Part shown: positions 28,001 to 36,392 of the stretch, piece after piece
Numbering within the stretch: position 1 is the first letter of the stretch
How the letters are laid out: every line of letters begins with the position of its first letter
Assembly (NCBI GenBank): GCA_016213775.1
Contig: JACQZR010000240.1
Coordinates: forward strand, 1 to 37,760
DNA length: 37,760 bases
Source of the DNA: Acidobacteriota bacterium
Lineage (GTDB): Bacteria > Acidobacteriota > Terriglobia > Bryobacterales > Bryobacteraceae
Reading direction: 5' to 3'
The notes under the pieces: model-generated
What the model saw: the letters and a program-made list of their open reading frames with translations, nothing else
What the model was told of the DNA's origin: nothing
Database searches by the model: none
Program-made: the position numbers and the translations under genes

Positions 28001-28787
28001 TCGCGATCTCGCCTTCGGCACCGCTACCATAGGTCCCGTTACCAGCTACCGTGGTCACAATGCCGGACGTCCCGATCTTCCGTACGCGGCGCGTAGCGTC
28101 AATAAAATAAACGTTGCCCGCGGAATCCGCAGCCACGTCTGTTGGAGAGTCCATGAGAGCGTCCACCGCCGGTCCCCCATCCCCCGCAAATCCGATCGCG
28201 CCGGTGCCGGCTATGGTCGTGATCAGCCCACTTGGCATAACCTTGCGAATCCTGCGGTGTCCGGTATCGGCGATGTATACATTGCCCGCGTTGTCCACAG
28301 CTACGCCTCGCGGCATGTAGAGCGACGCTCTCGCCGCTGGCCCGCCGTCGCCCGAAAAGGTCTGATCCCCGTTCCCGGCGAAGGTGCTGATCATGCCAGC
28401 GGGGGTAACTTTCCGAATGTAATCCGATTCTGTGAAATAGAGGTTGCCCTGCGAGTCGATCGCCACGCCATAAGGTCTGTTGATGGAAGCATCGCGTGCC
28501 GGGCCGCCATCTCCGCGATGATCCAGACCACCGTTTCCCGCCGCGGTGCTCATCATCCCGTTCGGACGGATCTTGAAAATGCGATTCTGGTAATTGTCCG
28601 AGACGTAGAGGTTACCGGCGCCATCAGCAGCGACCCGCACCGGAATAACAGTAGTCGACGTGGCCTGAATTCCGTCCGGAGGTCCTCCACCCGCGAATGT
28701 CCGAATGCTGTATTGAGCATGTGAAAGCTGTGATGTAATGACGAGAATAGCGGCACAGGCCAGCCGGGACAATACGAAGGTACGCAT
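25035..28787 (-). CDS. Secreted NHL-repeat protein with BACON-like domains and three C-terminal repeats
   Basis: 1250 residues from ATG 28787, which begins a signal peptide (MRTFVLSRLACAAILVITSQ); the frame is open further upstream. Twelve NHL-type units follow (for example GVAVDNAGNVYIADTG), consistent with two six-bladed propellers over residues about 25-680. Then come beta domains like BACON modules (GAEWLSVSPGTTNTPATFTV; CPWVANSDVAWITILAGGTG). Residues about 873-994, 1002-1121 and 1130-1250 are three copies of one domain marked by PCR-x-x-DTR, Ala-Tyr-Ser-Leu-Asn, VSTLN, AAIVPA and LD-x-NGY. Each copy has two cysteines that could pair. Similar DTR/NGYF domains occur on actinobacterial surface proteins. 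A surface binding or adhesion role is likely but unproven. Confidence 0.88.
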   Translation of the reverse strand: MRTFVLSRLACAAILVITSQLSHAQYSIRTFAGGGPPDGIQATSTTVIPVRVAADGAGNLYVSDNYQNRIFKIRPNGMMSTAAGNGGLDHRGDGGPARDASINRPYGVAIDSQGNLYFTESDYIRKVTPAGMISTFAGNGDQTFSGDGGPAARASLYMPRGVAVDNAGNVYIADTGHRRIRKVMPSGLITTIAGTGAIGFAGDGGPAVDALMDSPTDVAADSAGNVYFIDATRRVRKIGTSGIVTTVAGNGTYGSGAEGEIAIQSKLSPAAIAISPAGELYIAVVAGRVWRLSNGVLTAVAGNGVVKVAGDNGPATSASLRFPKGIAFDAAGALYIADSDSDAIPTNSVVRKVSPDGIITTVVGGSGSYGEGRPASHAQLTWPNCVATDASGNVFLCDNTRVKRVSAAFGTISTVAGNDSALHSGDGGLATNAGVLPRSVAVDGQGNLYIATYDSRVRKVTSSGIISTIAGTGVFGYLGDGGPATAAKLGDPMQIALDRGGSIYIADRSNSRIRRVTPDGQMETFAGSGAYGFSGDGGPATSARLELPEGVTVDNAGNVYIADTGNSRVRKVSPSGIITTVAGNGVAGFAGDSGPATSAQMSPRQVAVDAAGNLFITDGRRIRKVGANGIIVTVAGGDYPGYAGDGGPAASSMLSGANSLAVDPAGTLYIGDTDNLRVRYFGPPIVVQPAYLRFTYDRGGALPAPQPLTLSYSEPTQIAASVSSGAEWLSVSPGTTNTPATFTVSVAPDALIAADYSGSIRLTSTNLLVNVPVYLTVSGSCAASASPSTSYAAPPAGTTASFNVTSTPGCPWVANSDVAWITILAGGTGTNNGTVSFRVAPNSGPPRRGTISLTGNQTFLISQEAPVGGSPGLRFVPILPCRAVDTRSSLGAFGYPMMQAGTPRSFALPLSSCGIPATAAAYSLNVTVQPPRPRTLGYLTLWPTGSPQPLVSTLNSFDGRIKANAAIVPAGTNGAVSVFVTDYTDVVLDVNGYFVPPDAGGNAFYPLAPCRVSDTRLADGPLGGPFMRGGESRTIAVVSSNCKVPSNADAYSLNFTAVPKGELSYLSTWPAGSPTLYVSTLNAFTGTVTANAAIVPAGTNGSIVVYTYNATDVVLDINGHYSAPGSPGGLSFYPVTPCRVSDTRLATGLFGGPGMAAGETRAYPVAASACGIPSTARAYSLNVTVVPQGSLSYLTLWPAGEAQPFVSTLNAMDGSVTSNAAIVPASAGGSINVFVTNPTHVILDINGYFK

Positions 28788-28798
28788 GCCTCGGCATG
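28785..28798. promoter_or_regulatory. Inverted repeat overlapping NHL gene start codon
   Basis: CATGCC (28785-28790) and GGCATG (28793-28798) are perfect arms with a two-base loop. In the minus-strand message the start ATG lies inside the stem, which could hinder initiation or point to a different start. The stem is short and may be chance. Confidence 0.3.
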
Positions 28799-29054
28799 TT
28801 ACATGGCTGTGGCCACTCTCCAGGTGATTGCAAACAAACAGGTTGTTCAGGGTATCTGATGTGCCATTTCGCGCAGTTGTCAAACCGGAGCGGACATTCA
28901 GTGAAATTTGACGCTCTGCCAGCCGCTTTGCTTCGGTACGACCGAATGTGACGCGGGCGGTAGGGGTCTCTGATGCACAACTGCTAAACTATTGTCGCTC
29001 TGGCCCTGCTCCGCCGTGGATCGTCTTTCGCCCTGGAACGCCCCGAGAAGCTAA

Positions 29055-31305
29055 ATGCTCTACTGCATGAAGAGAGTCGTCTTACGAACAGGCATCCGCG
29101 AATTGTTTGCCATCGCATCGCTAGTTACTATTATACTCTTAGTGTATTTGAAGTTGCTACTTCCTACATCTATGGAGCAGCAGCGCGTCTGGTATGACCA
29201 CTGTGACATGTGCGAATTGGAGATACCGAGGCTCCAGTTCGTTGCCAGGGAGATAGCGACTCGTGGGTTTCCCTTGTGGGATCCAAATATGTGGTCTGGC
29301 CAGCCTGTGATTGGGCAAGCGCAACCTGGGCTTGTCTATCCGCTGAATTTACTCTTTCTATTCGCTGCTTCATCTCCCGAGGGCTTGACGAATGCTGCGC
29401 TTAATTGCCTGTTTCTGTCGGTTCATTTCATAGCTGCCTTCCTCCTCTACCTGCTCTGCCGCGATCACGGTCTTGGCCGTGCGTCATCGATTTCTGGCGG
29501 CGTTCTGTTCTCGGTCTTAGGCTTCCTTGGAAGTGCACCATGGCTGGATGTCGCGAATGGCGTTTCCCTCGCTCCTGCAATAATGTTGTTTACCTTCAGG
29601 CTGGCGACCCGCCGCATGTGTGTACGTGACAGTCTCTGGCTCGGGTTTGTGATCGGAATGAGTTGGCTGACCGGCCACCACGAGATCCCTTTGATATGTG
29701 GTCTTATAATGTGTGGGGCCATAGGCTGTGTGTTCGTTTGGCGAGCGATAACACTGCGCCAGTTAGAATTCACAGTATTAGCATCTGCCGGGGCCGCACT
29801 AAGCGTGGGTCTTGCGATTGCTGCTGTACAGTTGTTTCCTCTTATGGAATTTGGAGAGGCTGCGAAGCGTTGGGCCGGGGCCCCTGAGCCTCTATCGTGG
29901 GGTGATCGTGTTCCATATGCCGTTCACGCGCAGTACTCGCTCGCTTGGCGAGATCTGATCGAAGTCCTCGTCCCTCCTTCCTCTGGTGTAGGCAGCATGT
30001 TGTTTTCAGGTGTGACCGCTGTGACCTTGTCCTTAACAGCGATAGTGGCCGGCCGCAGGTCTGTCCTGGTTAAGGGCGCTGTTATGATTGCTGTGGTTGG
30101 CACTATCTATGCTCTCGGGGGTAACACGCCAATCCATCGGGTTCTGTACGAAATCATCCCCTTTTTGGACAAGGCGCGCAATCCTGCCCGTGGCGGCTTT
30201 CTGTTGTCGATAAGCATAAGTATTCTTGCCGCTGTCGCACTTGTAATCGCCATCCGCAAGGAACTGTCATCAGTGTCACTACGGCGTTGGCTCTCGTTAG
30301 GCTCCGTGTTGGCCGTAATGTCTCTTCTTGTCGTTTGTTGCGCGCAGACCTCCTGGAATATCCGCTTTTATCCGCTTTATGACGGTCGCCGAGGCCTGGT
30401 TGACTCTGCTTGCAATCTTCTTATTGAGGCGGGGGGGTGAAACCCGCTCGGGAAAAGTCGCTATTGTGCTCCTGTTGGGCATGATCGGCAAGGACATTGT
30501 GCGCCTCGCTGAACGAAGAATAGTCCCGGTTTCGAAGTCTGTATGTGCCCGTGATGTCCTCGGTCATCTGGAACTTGCCAATGATATGTTGCGGATTCGC
30601 GATTTGGGGCGCTTTACGTTGGCGCCGCATGATATTCTGTCAAATTTTGGAGATCTGCATGGATTCCAACAGCTTCAGGGATTCGCGGCAGGTGTCGCAA
30701 GTACGCTCCTCAGACATGAGTATCATACACGGAGGACCCAGACACTGTTTGGCGTCACTCACCATGTTGGAAAAAGGCCTGGCTCAATTGATGACACATT
30801 GTTGCGAAAATACCCATCGGGCATAGGCTTGTACCGAAAGGCATCGGCGTTGCCCCTGGCATGGCTGGTACATTCGATGGTCGCCGTTCCGGATGAGGTG
30901 ACTTTGCGTGCCATGATCCAGAACCCTGACCTCGATATAGCTCATACTGCATTAGTGCTGAATGGGCCCATACCGAAAGTGGAGGCTTGCCGTGGGGCCG
31001 AGTCTGTCGATTTCGCCAGAGCCAGACCGGGAAGAATTCGCATCGTCGTCACTGCGCAATGTCGCGGTGTGGTTATCGTCAGCCAGTCAAACTACATTGG
31101 GTGGAATGCTACCGTCGATGGTGTTGGGGCGCCAATCATCGAGGCGTTTGGCACTTTCCCCGCTGTGGTTGTTGATGCCGGCGTCCACGAGATTGTCCTC
31201 AACTATGCACCGAAATCCTTTCAAAGCGGGGCCATCGTGTCGATGCTGGGATTGCTTCTCTTTGTGGTAAGTCTTCTCTTTGCGCCGCCTCTGGTCCGGG
31301 TCTAA
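29055..31305 (+). pseudogene. YfhO-like multi-pass membrane protein, split by frameshift
   Basis: The first frame (29055-30440, 461 residues) has many transmembrane helices and a typical YfhO start: PLWDPNMWSGQPVIGQAQPG, then PLNLLFLFAASSP. The second frame (conserved from about 30379 to 31305) has another helix (AEAWLTLLAIFLL) and the soluble C-terminal domain (SQSNYIGWNATVDGV, then VVVDAGVHEIVLNYAP) that closes YfhO proteins. The frames join at a near-perfect 10-base tandem duplication (30360-30379). Removing one unit gives a continuous 746-residue product. YfhO relatives are linked to glycosylation of lipoteichoic acid or other envelope lipids. The stretch seems less GC-rich than its neighbours. 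Either a recent inactivation or an assembly error is possible; if the latter, it is an intact CDS. Confidence 0.8.
30360..30379 (+). repeat. 10-base tandem duplication causing frameshift
   Basis: ATCCGCTTTT (30360-30369) is followed by ATCCGCTTTA (30370-30379); nine of ten bases match. A 10-base insertion shifts the frame by one, exactly the offset between the two YfhO halves. Confidence 0.85.
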
Positions 31306-31316
31306 CGTCCCAACCA

Positions 31317-31548
31317 CCTTCGGATCGATGCCGTCATCGGCATTTCCGGCGCTACAGCGGCCTGATGCTGCGTAAGGTCACACCGCCCTCTTTGCGCGAG
31401 AAGCGAATGGAGGTGCCTCGATTCCGCCGGCTTGGCCTCTCCATCGCGAACCGCCTGTTCCTGCGCCAATCCATGCCCACAAAAGGGCAGTTGGCGGTTT
31501 GGGACACGTTCGTGATTCCGCTATCCCGCATCTTGGAGCTGGGACCAG
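31317..31548 (+). pseudogene. C-terminal fragment of a class I methyltransferase
   Basis: The frame reads HRHFRRYSGLMLRK, then RFRRLGLSIANRLFLRQSMPT and QLAVWDTFVIPLSRILE. This is how the C-terminus of many acidobacterial SAM-dependent methyltransferases of glycan or lipid loci looks (an HRRRYS-type segment followed by a hydrophobic NRLFLRQ and a PLSR-LD end). The SAM-binding motifs are absent, and there is no room for them before the YfhO stop at 31305, so most of the gene is gone. The ORF then runs into the antisense of the DUF1592 gene. The assignment rests on pattern memory only. Confidence 0.5.
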
Positions 31549-31554
31549 TGCGTC

Positions 31555-33963
31555 TCAGTTCCGAAACACCTCGCTCGCCACCACCAGCTCCATTAGATCC
31601 CGAAACCCATACCCCTTCGCCCCCAACTCTCGCACAAGCGCATTCACCTTCGGACGGTCCATCGGCTCCATCCGTCTCCCACAGGCATAGGTCAACAGCC
31701 GCTCCGTCAACAATCGCGCAAACTGCGCCTGCCGCTCCACGAGAATCTTCTTCAACCCCGCCACATCTTGAAACGCGCGTCCATCCGCCAACTGCCCCGA
31801 CCCATCAATCGCAATCCCGTTCTCGTATTTCGCCCGCCACACACCGATCGGATCGAAGTTCTCGAGCGCAAAGCCCGGCGGGTCGATCTTCTCATGACAC
31901 GACATGCACGCGGCGCCCGCCCGGTGCTTGGTGAGAATCTCCCGCATGGACTTCGCCCCGCGCACATCCGGATCAATCGGCGGAACATTGTCCGGCGGCG
32001 GGGCCGGCGGCGTCCCAAAAATGTTCTCCAACATCCACACCCCGCGGGTCACCGGCGAAGTCTCCACCCCATTCGCCGACACCGTCAACACGCTCCCTTG
32101 ACCCAACAATCCCCCGCGCACCGGATTGTCGATTCTCACCTTCCGCAGCATATGCGAATCCGCTCCGGCAATGTTCACCGGCAATCCGTACAACCGTGCC
32201 AGCGGCTTGTTGACGAACGCATAATCGGCATGCAGAAAACGCGACACCGGCTCATTCTGATCGAGTACATAGCGCGTGAACATCTGCGTCTCGCGCTTCA
32301 TCGCCGCCTCGAGATCTTCGGCGTAATACCGCTCGAATGTCCCCCGGTCCGGCGGCATATCGCCAAGGCTTCGCAAATTCAACCAGCTATCCAGAAAGCC
32401 GGTAACGAACGCCCCCGACCGCGCATCGGCCAGCATCCGCCGCATCTGTGCCACCCGCACGTCCGGCTGGGTCAACTTCCCATCGCGAGCCAGCCCCAGC
32501 AACTCCGCATCCGGCATCGTCGACCACAAGAAGTACGACAACCGCGACGCTAGCGCATACCCGTCCAGCGGCTTGCCCTCAGCGGCATTCCCCAAATACA
32601 GGAACCCAGGTGCGCACAACGACGCCTTCAACGCATCCTTGAAAGCATCCGAAGGCTGCCTGCCGTCCATCAACCGCCGCCCGTACACGGCCATCAGATG
32701 ATCCACTTCCTGTGCCCGCGCCGGTCGCCGGTACGCCTTCGCCGCAAACGCCTCCAACAACTCGCGCACTCGCGAAGCCTCAAACTCAATCCAAGGCCGC
32801 GATCCCTCCGCCAGCGGCCCGCGAATGCTCACCTCATGAATCCGAATGTGCGGCATCTGACCGCCTCGTAGAACAATGGGCCGCGCCGGCCGAATCCGCG
32901 GATCCGCTTTCGCCTGCATCTCCGGCGTCAGCGTGTGCTTGAACCGCCGTATGATTGCCACCCAGGCGCCGCGCCCATTCACCGCCCCATTGGGGAACGT
33001 GAACCGCGGCGTGTAGCCCGCATCCAGCCACACGCGAAACGTGTGCCACTCGGGCTTATCATCAGCCACCGTCACCTCGCCCAACTGCGGCTCAATCGGC
33101 TGATTATGGTGCAGCGGACCCGCCTTCTCATTTCCCGGTACCAGCCCCATCCGGAACGGAACCTCCGGATCGATCGACAACAGCTTCCCATAGGGATGCC
33201 GCCGGTTCTTGCCCTCCGCCAGCACCTTGATCTCGTAATACCCGTCCGCTGGAGCACCTTTCGAAAAGGCCTTCAGCGGCCCGTACGCCCCCTCATGTGT
33301 CAACGAATTCGGCGATTCGTACAGACACAAATACTTCAGTCCGTATACTTCCTGGTGCGCATAATCGAGTTCGTTCTGTTGCCGGAAGTTACCCTTAAAA
33401 TGCCACTGCTGCTCCGCCGGACGCCTTCCGGCTGCAAAAGCCTTCTCGACAATCTGTTCCGCCGCGTCGAGATACTGCTCCAGTAAGTATCCGGAAGTTA
33501 TCAGCGTATCTCCGATGTTGTCCATATTCCGCGCCGTCTGATCCTTCGGGAACTTACCCGTAGGATCAAACATCGCCATGTTCATCTGAAACAAATCGCC
33601 GATGGTATTCAGATACTCGCGCCGGTTCAGCCGCCGCATCACCGTCCGCCCACCGGTGCTCGCACGCCTGGCATGCGCCGCCGCGATCGTCTCCGTGAGC
33701 GACTCCACCGCCGCCCTCCGCTGCGCTTCGCTTGGCTGCGGCGCCGCCCGAGGAGGCATCTGCCCCAACGTCAGTTGATCGGCAATGTCCTGCAGCAGCA
33801 GAATCGCGTCGTCATCTTTGGGAGGCATCGCTAACCGGTCAAACCGCCGGTTCGCCATCTGCACCGCCGCCCCGTGACACGACACACAATAGGTGGCCAG
33901 AAACGGCGTCACCTCCGCCCCGGCCGCGCTCACGGCCATCCACAACAGCCAAGCCGCCCGCAT
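31555..33963 (-). CDS. DUF1592-family protein with N-terminal cytochrome-like domain
   Basis: 802 residues from ATG 33963, with a signal peptide (MRAAWLLWMAVSAAGAE) directly followed by a haem c-type motif, CVSCH (residues 26-30). Next come DUF1587 (RRLNRREYLNTIGDLF), a carbohydrate-binding-like beta domain, DUF1595/DUF1592 (LASRLSYFLWSTMPDAELL, then RYVLDQNEPVSRFLHADYAF), DUF1588 with a second CMSCHEKIDPPGF, and DUF1585 (RAFQDVAGLKKILVERQAQF, then LTYACGRRMEP). This set is typical of Planctomycete and Acidobacteria exported proteins of unknown function, often called PSCyt. It lies eight bases downstream of the DUF1552 gene in one operon. A redox role in polymer breakdown is often suggested but not shown. 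Confidence 0.93.
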   Translation of the reverse strand: MRAAWLLWMAVSAAGAEVTPFLATYCVSCHGAAVQMANRRFDRLAMPPKDDDAILLLQDIADQLTLGQMPPRAAPQPSEAQRRAAVESLTETIAAAHARRASTGGRTVMRRLNRREYLNTIGDLFQMNMAMFDPTGKFPKDQTARNMDNIGDTLITSGYLLEQYLDAAEQIVEKAFAAGRRPAEQQWHFKGNFRQQNELDYAHQEVYGLKYLCLYESPNSLTHEGAYGPLKAFSKGAPADGYYEIKVLAEGKNRRHPYGKLLSIDPEVPFRMGLVPGNEKAGPLHHNQPIEPQLGEVTVADDKPEWHTFRVWLDAGYTPRFTFPNGAVNGRGAWVAIIRRFKHTLTPEMQAKADPRIRPARPIVLRGGQMPHIRIHEVSIRGPLAEGSRPWIEFEASRVRELLEAFAAKAYRRPARAQEVDHLMAVYGRRLMDGRQPSDAFKDALKASLCAPGFLYLGNAAEGKPLDGYALASRLSYFLWSTMPDAELLGLARDGKLTQPDVRVAQMRRMLADARSGAFVTGFLDSWLNLRSLGDMPPDRGTFERYYAEDLEAAMKRETQMFTRYVLDQNEPVSRFLHADYAFVNKPLARLYGLPVNIAGADSHMLRKVRIDNPVRGGLLGQGSVLTVSANGVETSPVTRGVWMLENIFGTPPAPPPDNVPPIDPDVRGAKSMREILTKHRAGAACMSCHEKIDPPGFALENFDPIGVWRAKYENGIAIDGSGQLADGRAFQDVAGLKKILVERQAQFARLLTERLLTYACGRRMEPMDRPKVNALVRELGAKGYGFRDLMELVVASEVFRN

Positions 33964-33971
33964 TGCGCGCC

Positions 33972-35237
33972 TCAGCCGAGTTCCAACCCGCGCAACGTGC
34001 CGGTGCTGATCCCAAACCGCTGCGTCTCCACCCCGAACCGTTGCAGCATGCTCAGATACAGGTTGCACAACGGCGCGCGCCCCAGTCCCGACTTCGGAAA
34101 CGCGCGGTGTTGCCCGTGGCGGAAACCTCCGCCCGCAAACACCACCGGCAGATTGTCATTCGTGTGGGCATTCGCGTTCCCCATGCCGCTGCCAAACAAC
34201 ACCATGGTGTTGCGCAGCAGGCTCACCCCGCCATCGTCCACCGACTTCATCTTTGTCAGGAACCGCGCGAACTGCTCCATCTGATACTTCTCCAGTTTCA
34301 ATAGCGCGTCGATGCTCTCCTGCACCTGCCCGTGATGCGTCAGCGCGTGATACTCTTTCCTGATCCCGAACGCCGCCGCTTCAAACCCCCCCGCAATCTC
34401 CAGCGTCGCAATTCGCGTCGAATCCGTCTGTAGCGCCAGCGCAATCAGGTCGTACAACACCGGCAGATCGGAAACAAAGCCAGTGTTCTCCGGCTCCGCA
34501 ATCCCCGGCTTCGGCTTCGGAACCGACGCCCAGCGCTTACTCAACTCCAACTGCTTTTCCACATCGCGCACGGAGGTGAAATACTCATCCAATTTCTCGC
34601 GATCGCGCTTCCCTAACTCGCGTTGGAGCCCCTTGGCGTCCTCCTGCACCGCGTCGAGGATGGACTTCTTCAACCGCGCCCGGTCCTGGAAACTCGCGCG
34701 GTCCGCCTCGCTGTCGGTAAGAAATAACTTCCGGAATAACTCCCGCGGACCCTGTATCGGAGGCACTCGATTGCCGCTGCGCGTCCAGCACATCATGCAT
34801 CCGCCATGCAGCCCATCTTCCGACCCCACCGTCAGGGTAGGGAATCGCGAATGCCCCCCGACCACCTCCGCCGCCCGCTGATCGAGGCTGATGTTTCCCT
34901 CGGGCATCCCTTTCGCATCGGCGTTCCGCACGCCGCTCAGAAACGAGTGTACGGCGAAGTGCCCGCCCTTCACTCCATGATCCAACCCGGAGAAAACAGT
35001 GATGTCCTTCCGATGCGCCTCCAAAGGCTGCAACAGCATGGGAAGATCATAGGCAGCCCCAGTCGCCTTGGGAAAGAACATCGGTTGGTAGAACCCGAAG
35101 GCATTCCCAATGCACACCATCCTGACCGGACGCACCGCCTCGGCCCGAAGCGCATCAAAAACAGGCAGTGCCAGCGACACACCCGCCGCCCGCAAGAAAG
35201 CCCGCCGTCCGGTTATTGTATGGTTGTCGTAGCGCAA
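33972..35237 (-). CDS. DUF1552 protein with Tat-type signal
   Basis: 421 residues with an N-terminal twin-arginine-like signal (TGRRAFLRAAGVSLALPVFDAL). DUF1552 features follow: PVRMVCIGNAFGFYQPMFFP, the SGLDHGVKGGHFAVHSFLSG segment, and near the C-terminus MVLFGSGMGNANAHTNDNLP and PLCNLYLSMLQRFGVE. The family resembles sulfatase or DUF1501 proteins in general layout and is exported folded. It forms an operon with the DUF1592 cytochrome-like gene; this pair recurs in Acidobacteriota and Planctomycetota, so a joint function is likely. The activity is unknown. Confidence 0.93.
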   Translation of the reverse strand: MRYDNHTITGRRAFLRAAGVSLALPVFDALRAEAVRPVRMVCIGNAFGFYQPMFFPKATGAAYDLPMLLQPLEAHRKDITVFSGLDHGVKGGHFAVHSFLSGVRNADAKGMPEGNISLDQRAAEVVGGHSRFPTLTVGSEDGLHGGCMMCWTRSGNRVPPIQGPRELFRKLFLTDSEADRASFQDRARLKKSILDAVQEDAKGLQRELGKRDREKLDEYFTSVRDVEKQLELSKRWASVPKPKPGIAEPENTGFVSDLPVLYDLIALALQTDSTRIATLEIAGGFEAAAFGIRKEYHALTHHGQVQESIDALLKLEKYQMEQFARFLTKMKSVDDGGVSLLRNTMVLFGSGMGNANAHTNDNLPVVFAGGGFRHGQHRAFPKSGLGRAPLCNLYLSMLQRFGVETQRFGISTGTLRGLELG

Positions 35238-35311
35238 CGTATCAGCTCCTGTTGCACCACATTATATCCACTTCTTCGCGTCGTGGGACAATCCGCGACG
35301 TTTGACAGTGA

Positions 35312-36193
35312 CTAAAACGGCAAATCCCTCTTCGGTGTCGCCATCGTATACGCCGAATCCTTCAGGAACTTGTAAGGATTCATCGGGCTCCCGTGGACCC
35401 GCACCTCATAATGCAAGTGCGGCGTGGTCACCCTGCCCGTTGCGCCCGAAAAAGCAATCACGTCCCCCATGCGTACGCCCTGCCTCGGCAACACCGCTGG
35501 CCGCGACAAGTGCGCATAATACGTCTGGACGCCGTTCGGATGGTCAATAATGACAATCCTCCCATACCCCGACATCGTGCCCACGTAGCTCACCGTGCCA
35601 TCCGCCGTCGTCCGCACCGGAGTCCCCGTCGGCGCGGCGATATCCACGCCGCTATGGAACGCGCCCGTGCCCGAGAACGGATCCGTGCGTCCGCCGTAAA
35701 AGCTCAACAGCCGGCTGGCAATCGGCCAAAGCGAAGGCTTGGCATTTGCGAACACCGCAGTGTTCGGTTGATGCCGGTTAATCCGCGCCGTCTTGAGGAA
35801 GTCGTAATCCGCCAATGTCTCGTTAATCGTTGGCACCAGGCGGCCTTCGTTCACGATATCCGGCGGTCCTTCCAACTGCTGCTTCAAACCATACGCCAGG
35901 GTGATCTCCTTGGCGAACAACTGCAGATTGGCAAGCTGCTGGTTGGTCTGCGTGGCGGATTTTTCCAGACTCTGATACCGCGTCCGGAGCGCATCCACTT
36001 CTGCGCGTAAGTTGTTGTAGTTTGTCACTTTCCACAGCATGCGCGCATAGCTCGATGCAATGCCGAATAGCGAAAAGGTGCCCAACAGCGCCAGCGCCAA
36101 TACCGCGTACAATGCCGAGTGCGGAACGTGGATTCGGCGGAGCCTACCATGCAGGGAATGTGCAACTACTAGAATGAAGTATTGCTGCTTCAC
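35312..36193 (-). CDS. M23-family metallopeptidase, membrane-anchored
   Basis: 293 residues. A transmembrane helix spans about 27-49 (ALYAVLALALLGTFSLFGIA), followed by a coiled coil (about 55-100) and an M23/LytM domain (about 165-277). Zinc ligands can be read: His180 and Asp184 in HSGVDIAAP, and His261 in HLHYEV, with His228 and His259 as catalytic histidines. The enzyme probably cleaves peptidoglycan cross-bridges, or acts as a scaffold during envelope growth. All catalytic residues are present, so it is likely an active hydrolase rather than an EnvC/NlpD-type activator. It is transcribed alone on the minus strand. Confidence 0.93.
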   Translation of the reverse strand: MKQQYFILVVAHSLHGRLRRIHVPHSALYAVLALALLGTFSLFGIASSYARMLWKVTNYNNLRAEVDALRTRYQSLEKSATQTNQQLANLQLFAKEITLAYGLKQQLEGPPDIVNEGRLVPTINETLADYDFLKTARINRHQPNTAVFANAKPSLWPIASRLLSFYGGRTDPFSGTGAFHSGVDIAAPTGTPVRTTADGTVSYVGTMSGYGRIVIIDHPNGVQTYYAHLSRPAVLPRQGVRMGDVIAFSGATGRVTTPHLHYEVRVHGSPMNPYKFLKDSAYTMATPKRDLPF

Positions 36194-36308
36194 GAAGGAA
36201 ACCTGAAAGAGCCGAGAACTATCCCACTGGGTTCAGGGAGTGCCCGACCCACTACTAGAATCAATAAAGACTAGCTACGACTCTAAACCTTATCAGGGAA
36301 TACTCCTC

Positions 36309-36330
36309 TGTGTCAAGATCTAATGACACA
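36309..36330. promoter_or_regulatory. Inverted repeat upstream of M23 peptidase gene
   Basis: TGTGTCA (36309-36315) and TGACACA (36324-36330) are perfect 7-base arms with an 8-base spacer, about 120 bases before the peptidase start. The geometry suits a dimeric regulator site; the region is AT-richer than its surroundings. Confidence 0.35.
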
Positions 36331-36364
36331 CTGGGGCATTCTGATACAACCTTAACAGGTGCGG

Positions 36365-36392
36365 CTTAACCCGTTGTATCCCTTGGGTTAAG
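36365..36392 (-). terminator. Inverted repeat at end of pdxH
   Basis: CTTAACCC (36365-36372) and GGGTTAAG (36385-36392) form a perfect 8-base stem that overlaps the pdxH stop codon (36388-36390). A terminator or 3' stabilising hairpin is plausible. Confidence 0.4.

Noticed and set aside
26700-28750. CRISPR-like or tandem DNA repeat array
   Set aside because: The periodicity is that of protein repeats (NHL units of about 50-55 residues) with diverged DNA; there are no identical short repeats with unique spacers.
30431-30437. Run of seven G as programmed frameshift site in the YfhO-like gene
   Set aside because: The second frame already encodes a convincing transmembrane helix about 40 bases before the G-run, and the 10-base duplication explains the offset better.
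31365-31934. 189-residue plus-strand ORF as an intact gene
   Set aside because: Only the first 60 codons look like coding sequence (methyltransferase tail); the rest is the Pro/Ser/Thr-rich shadow of the DUF1592 gene.
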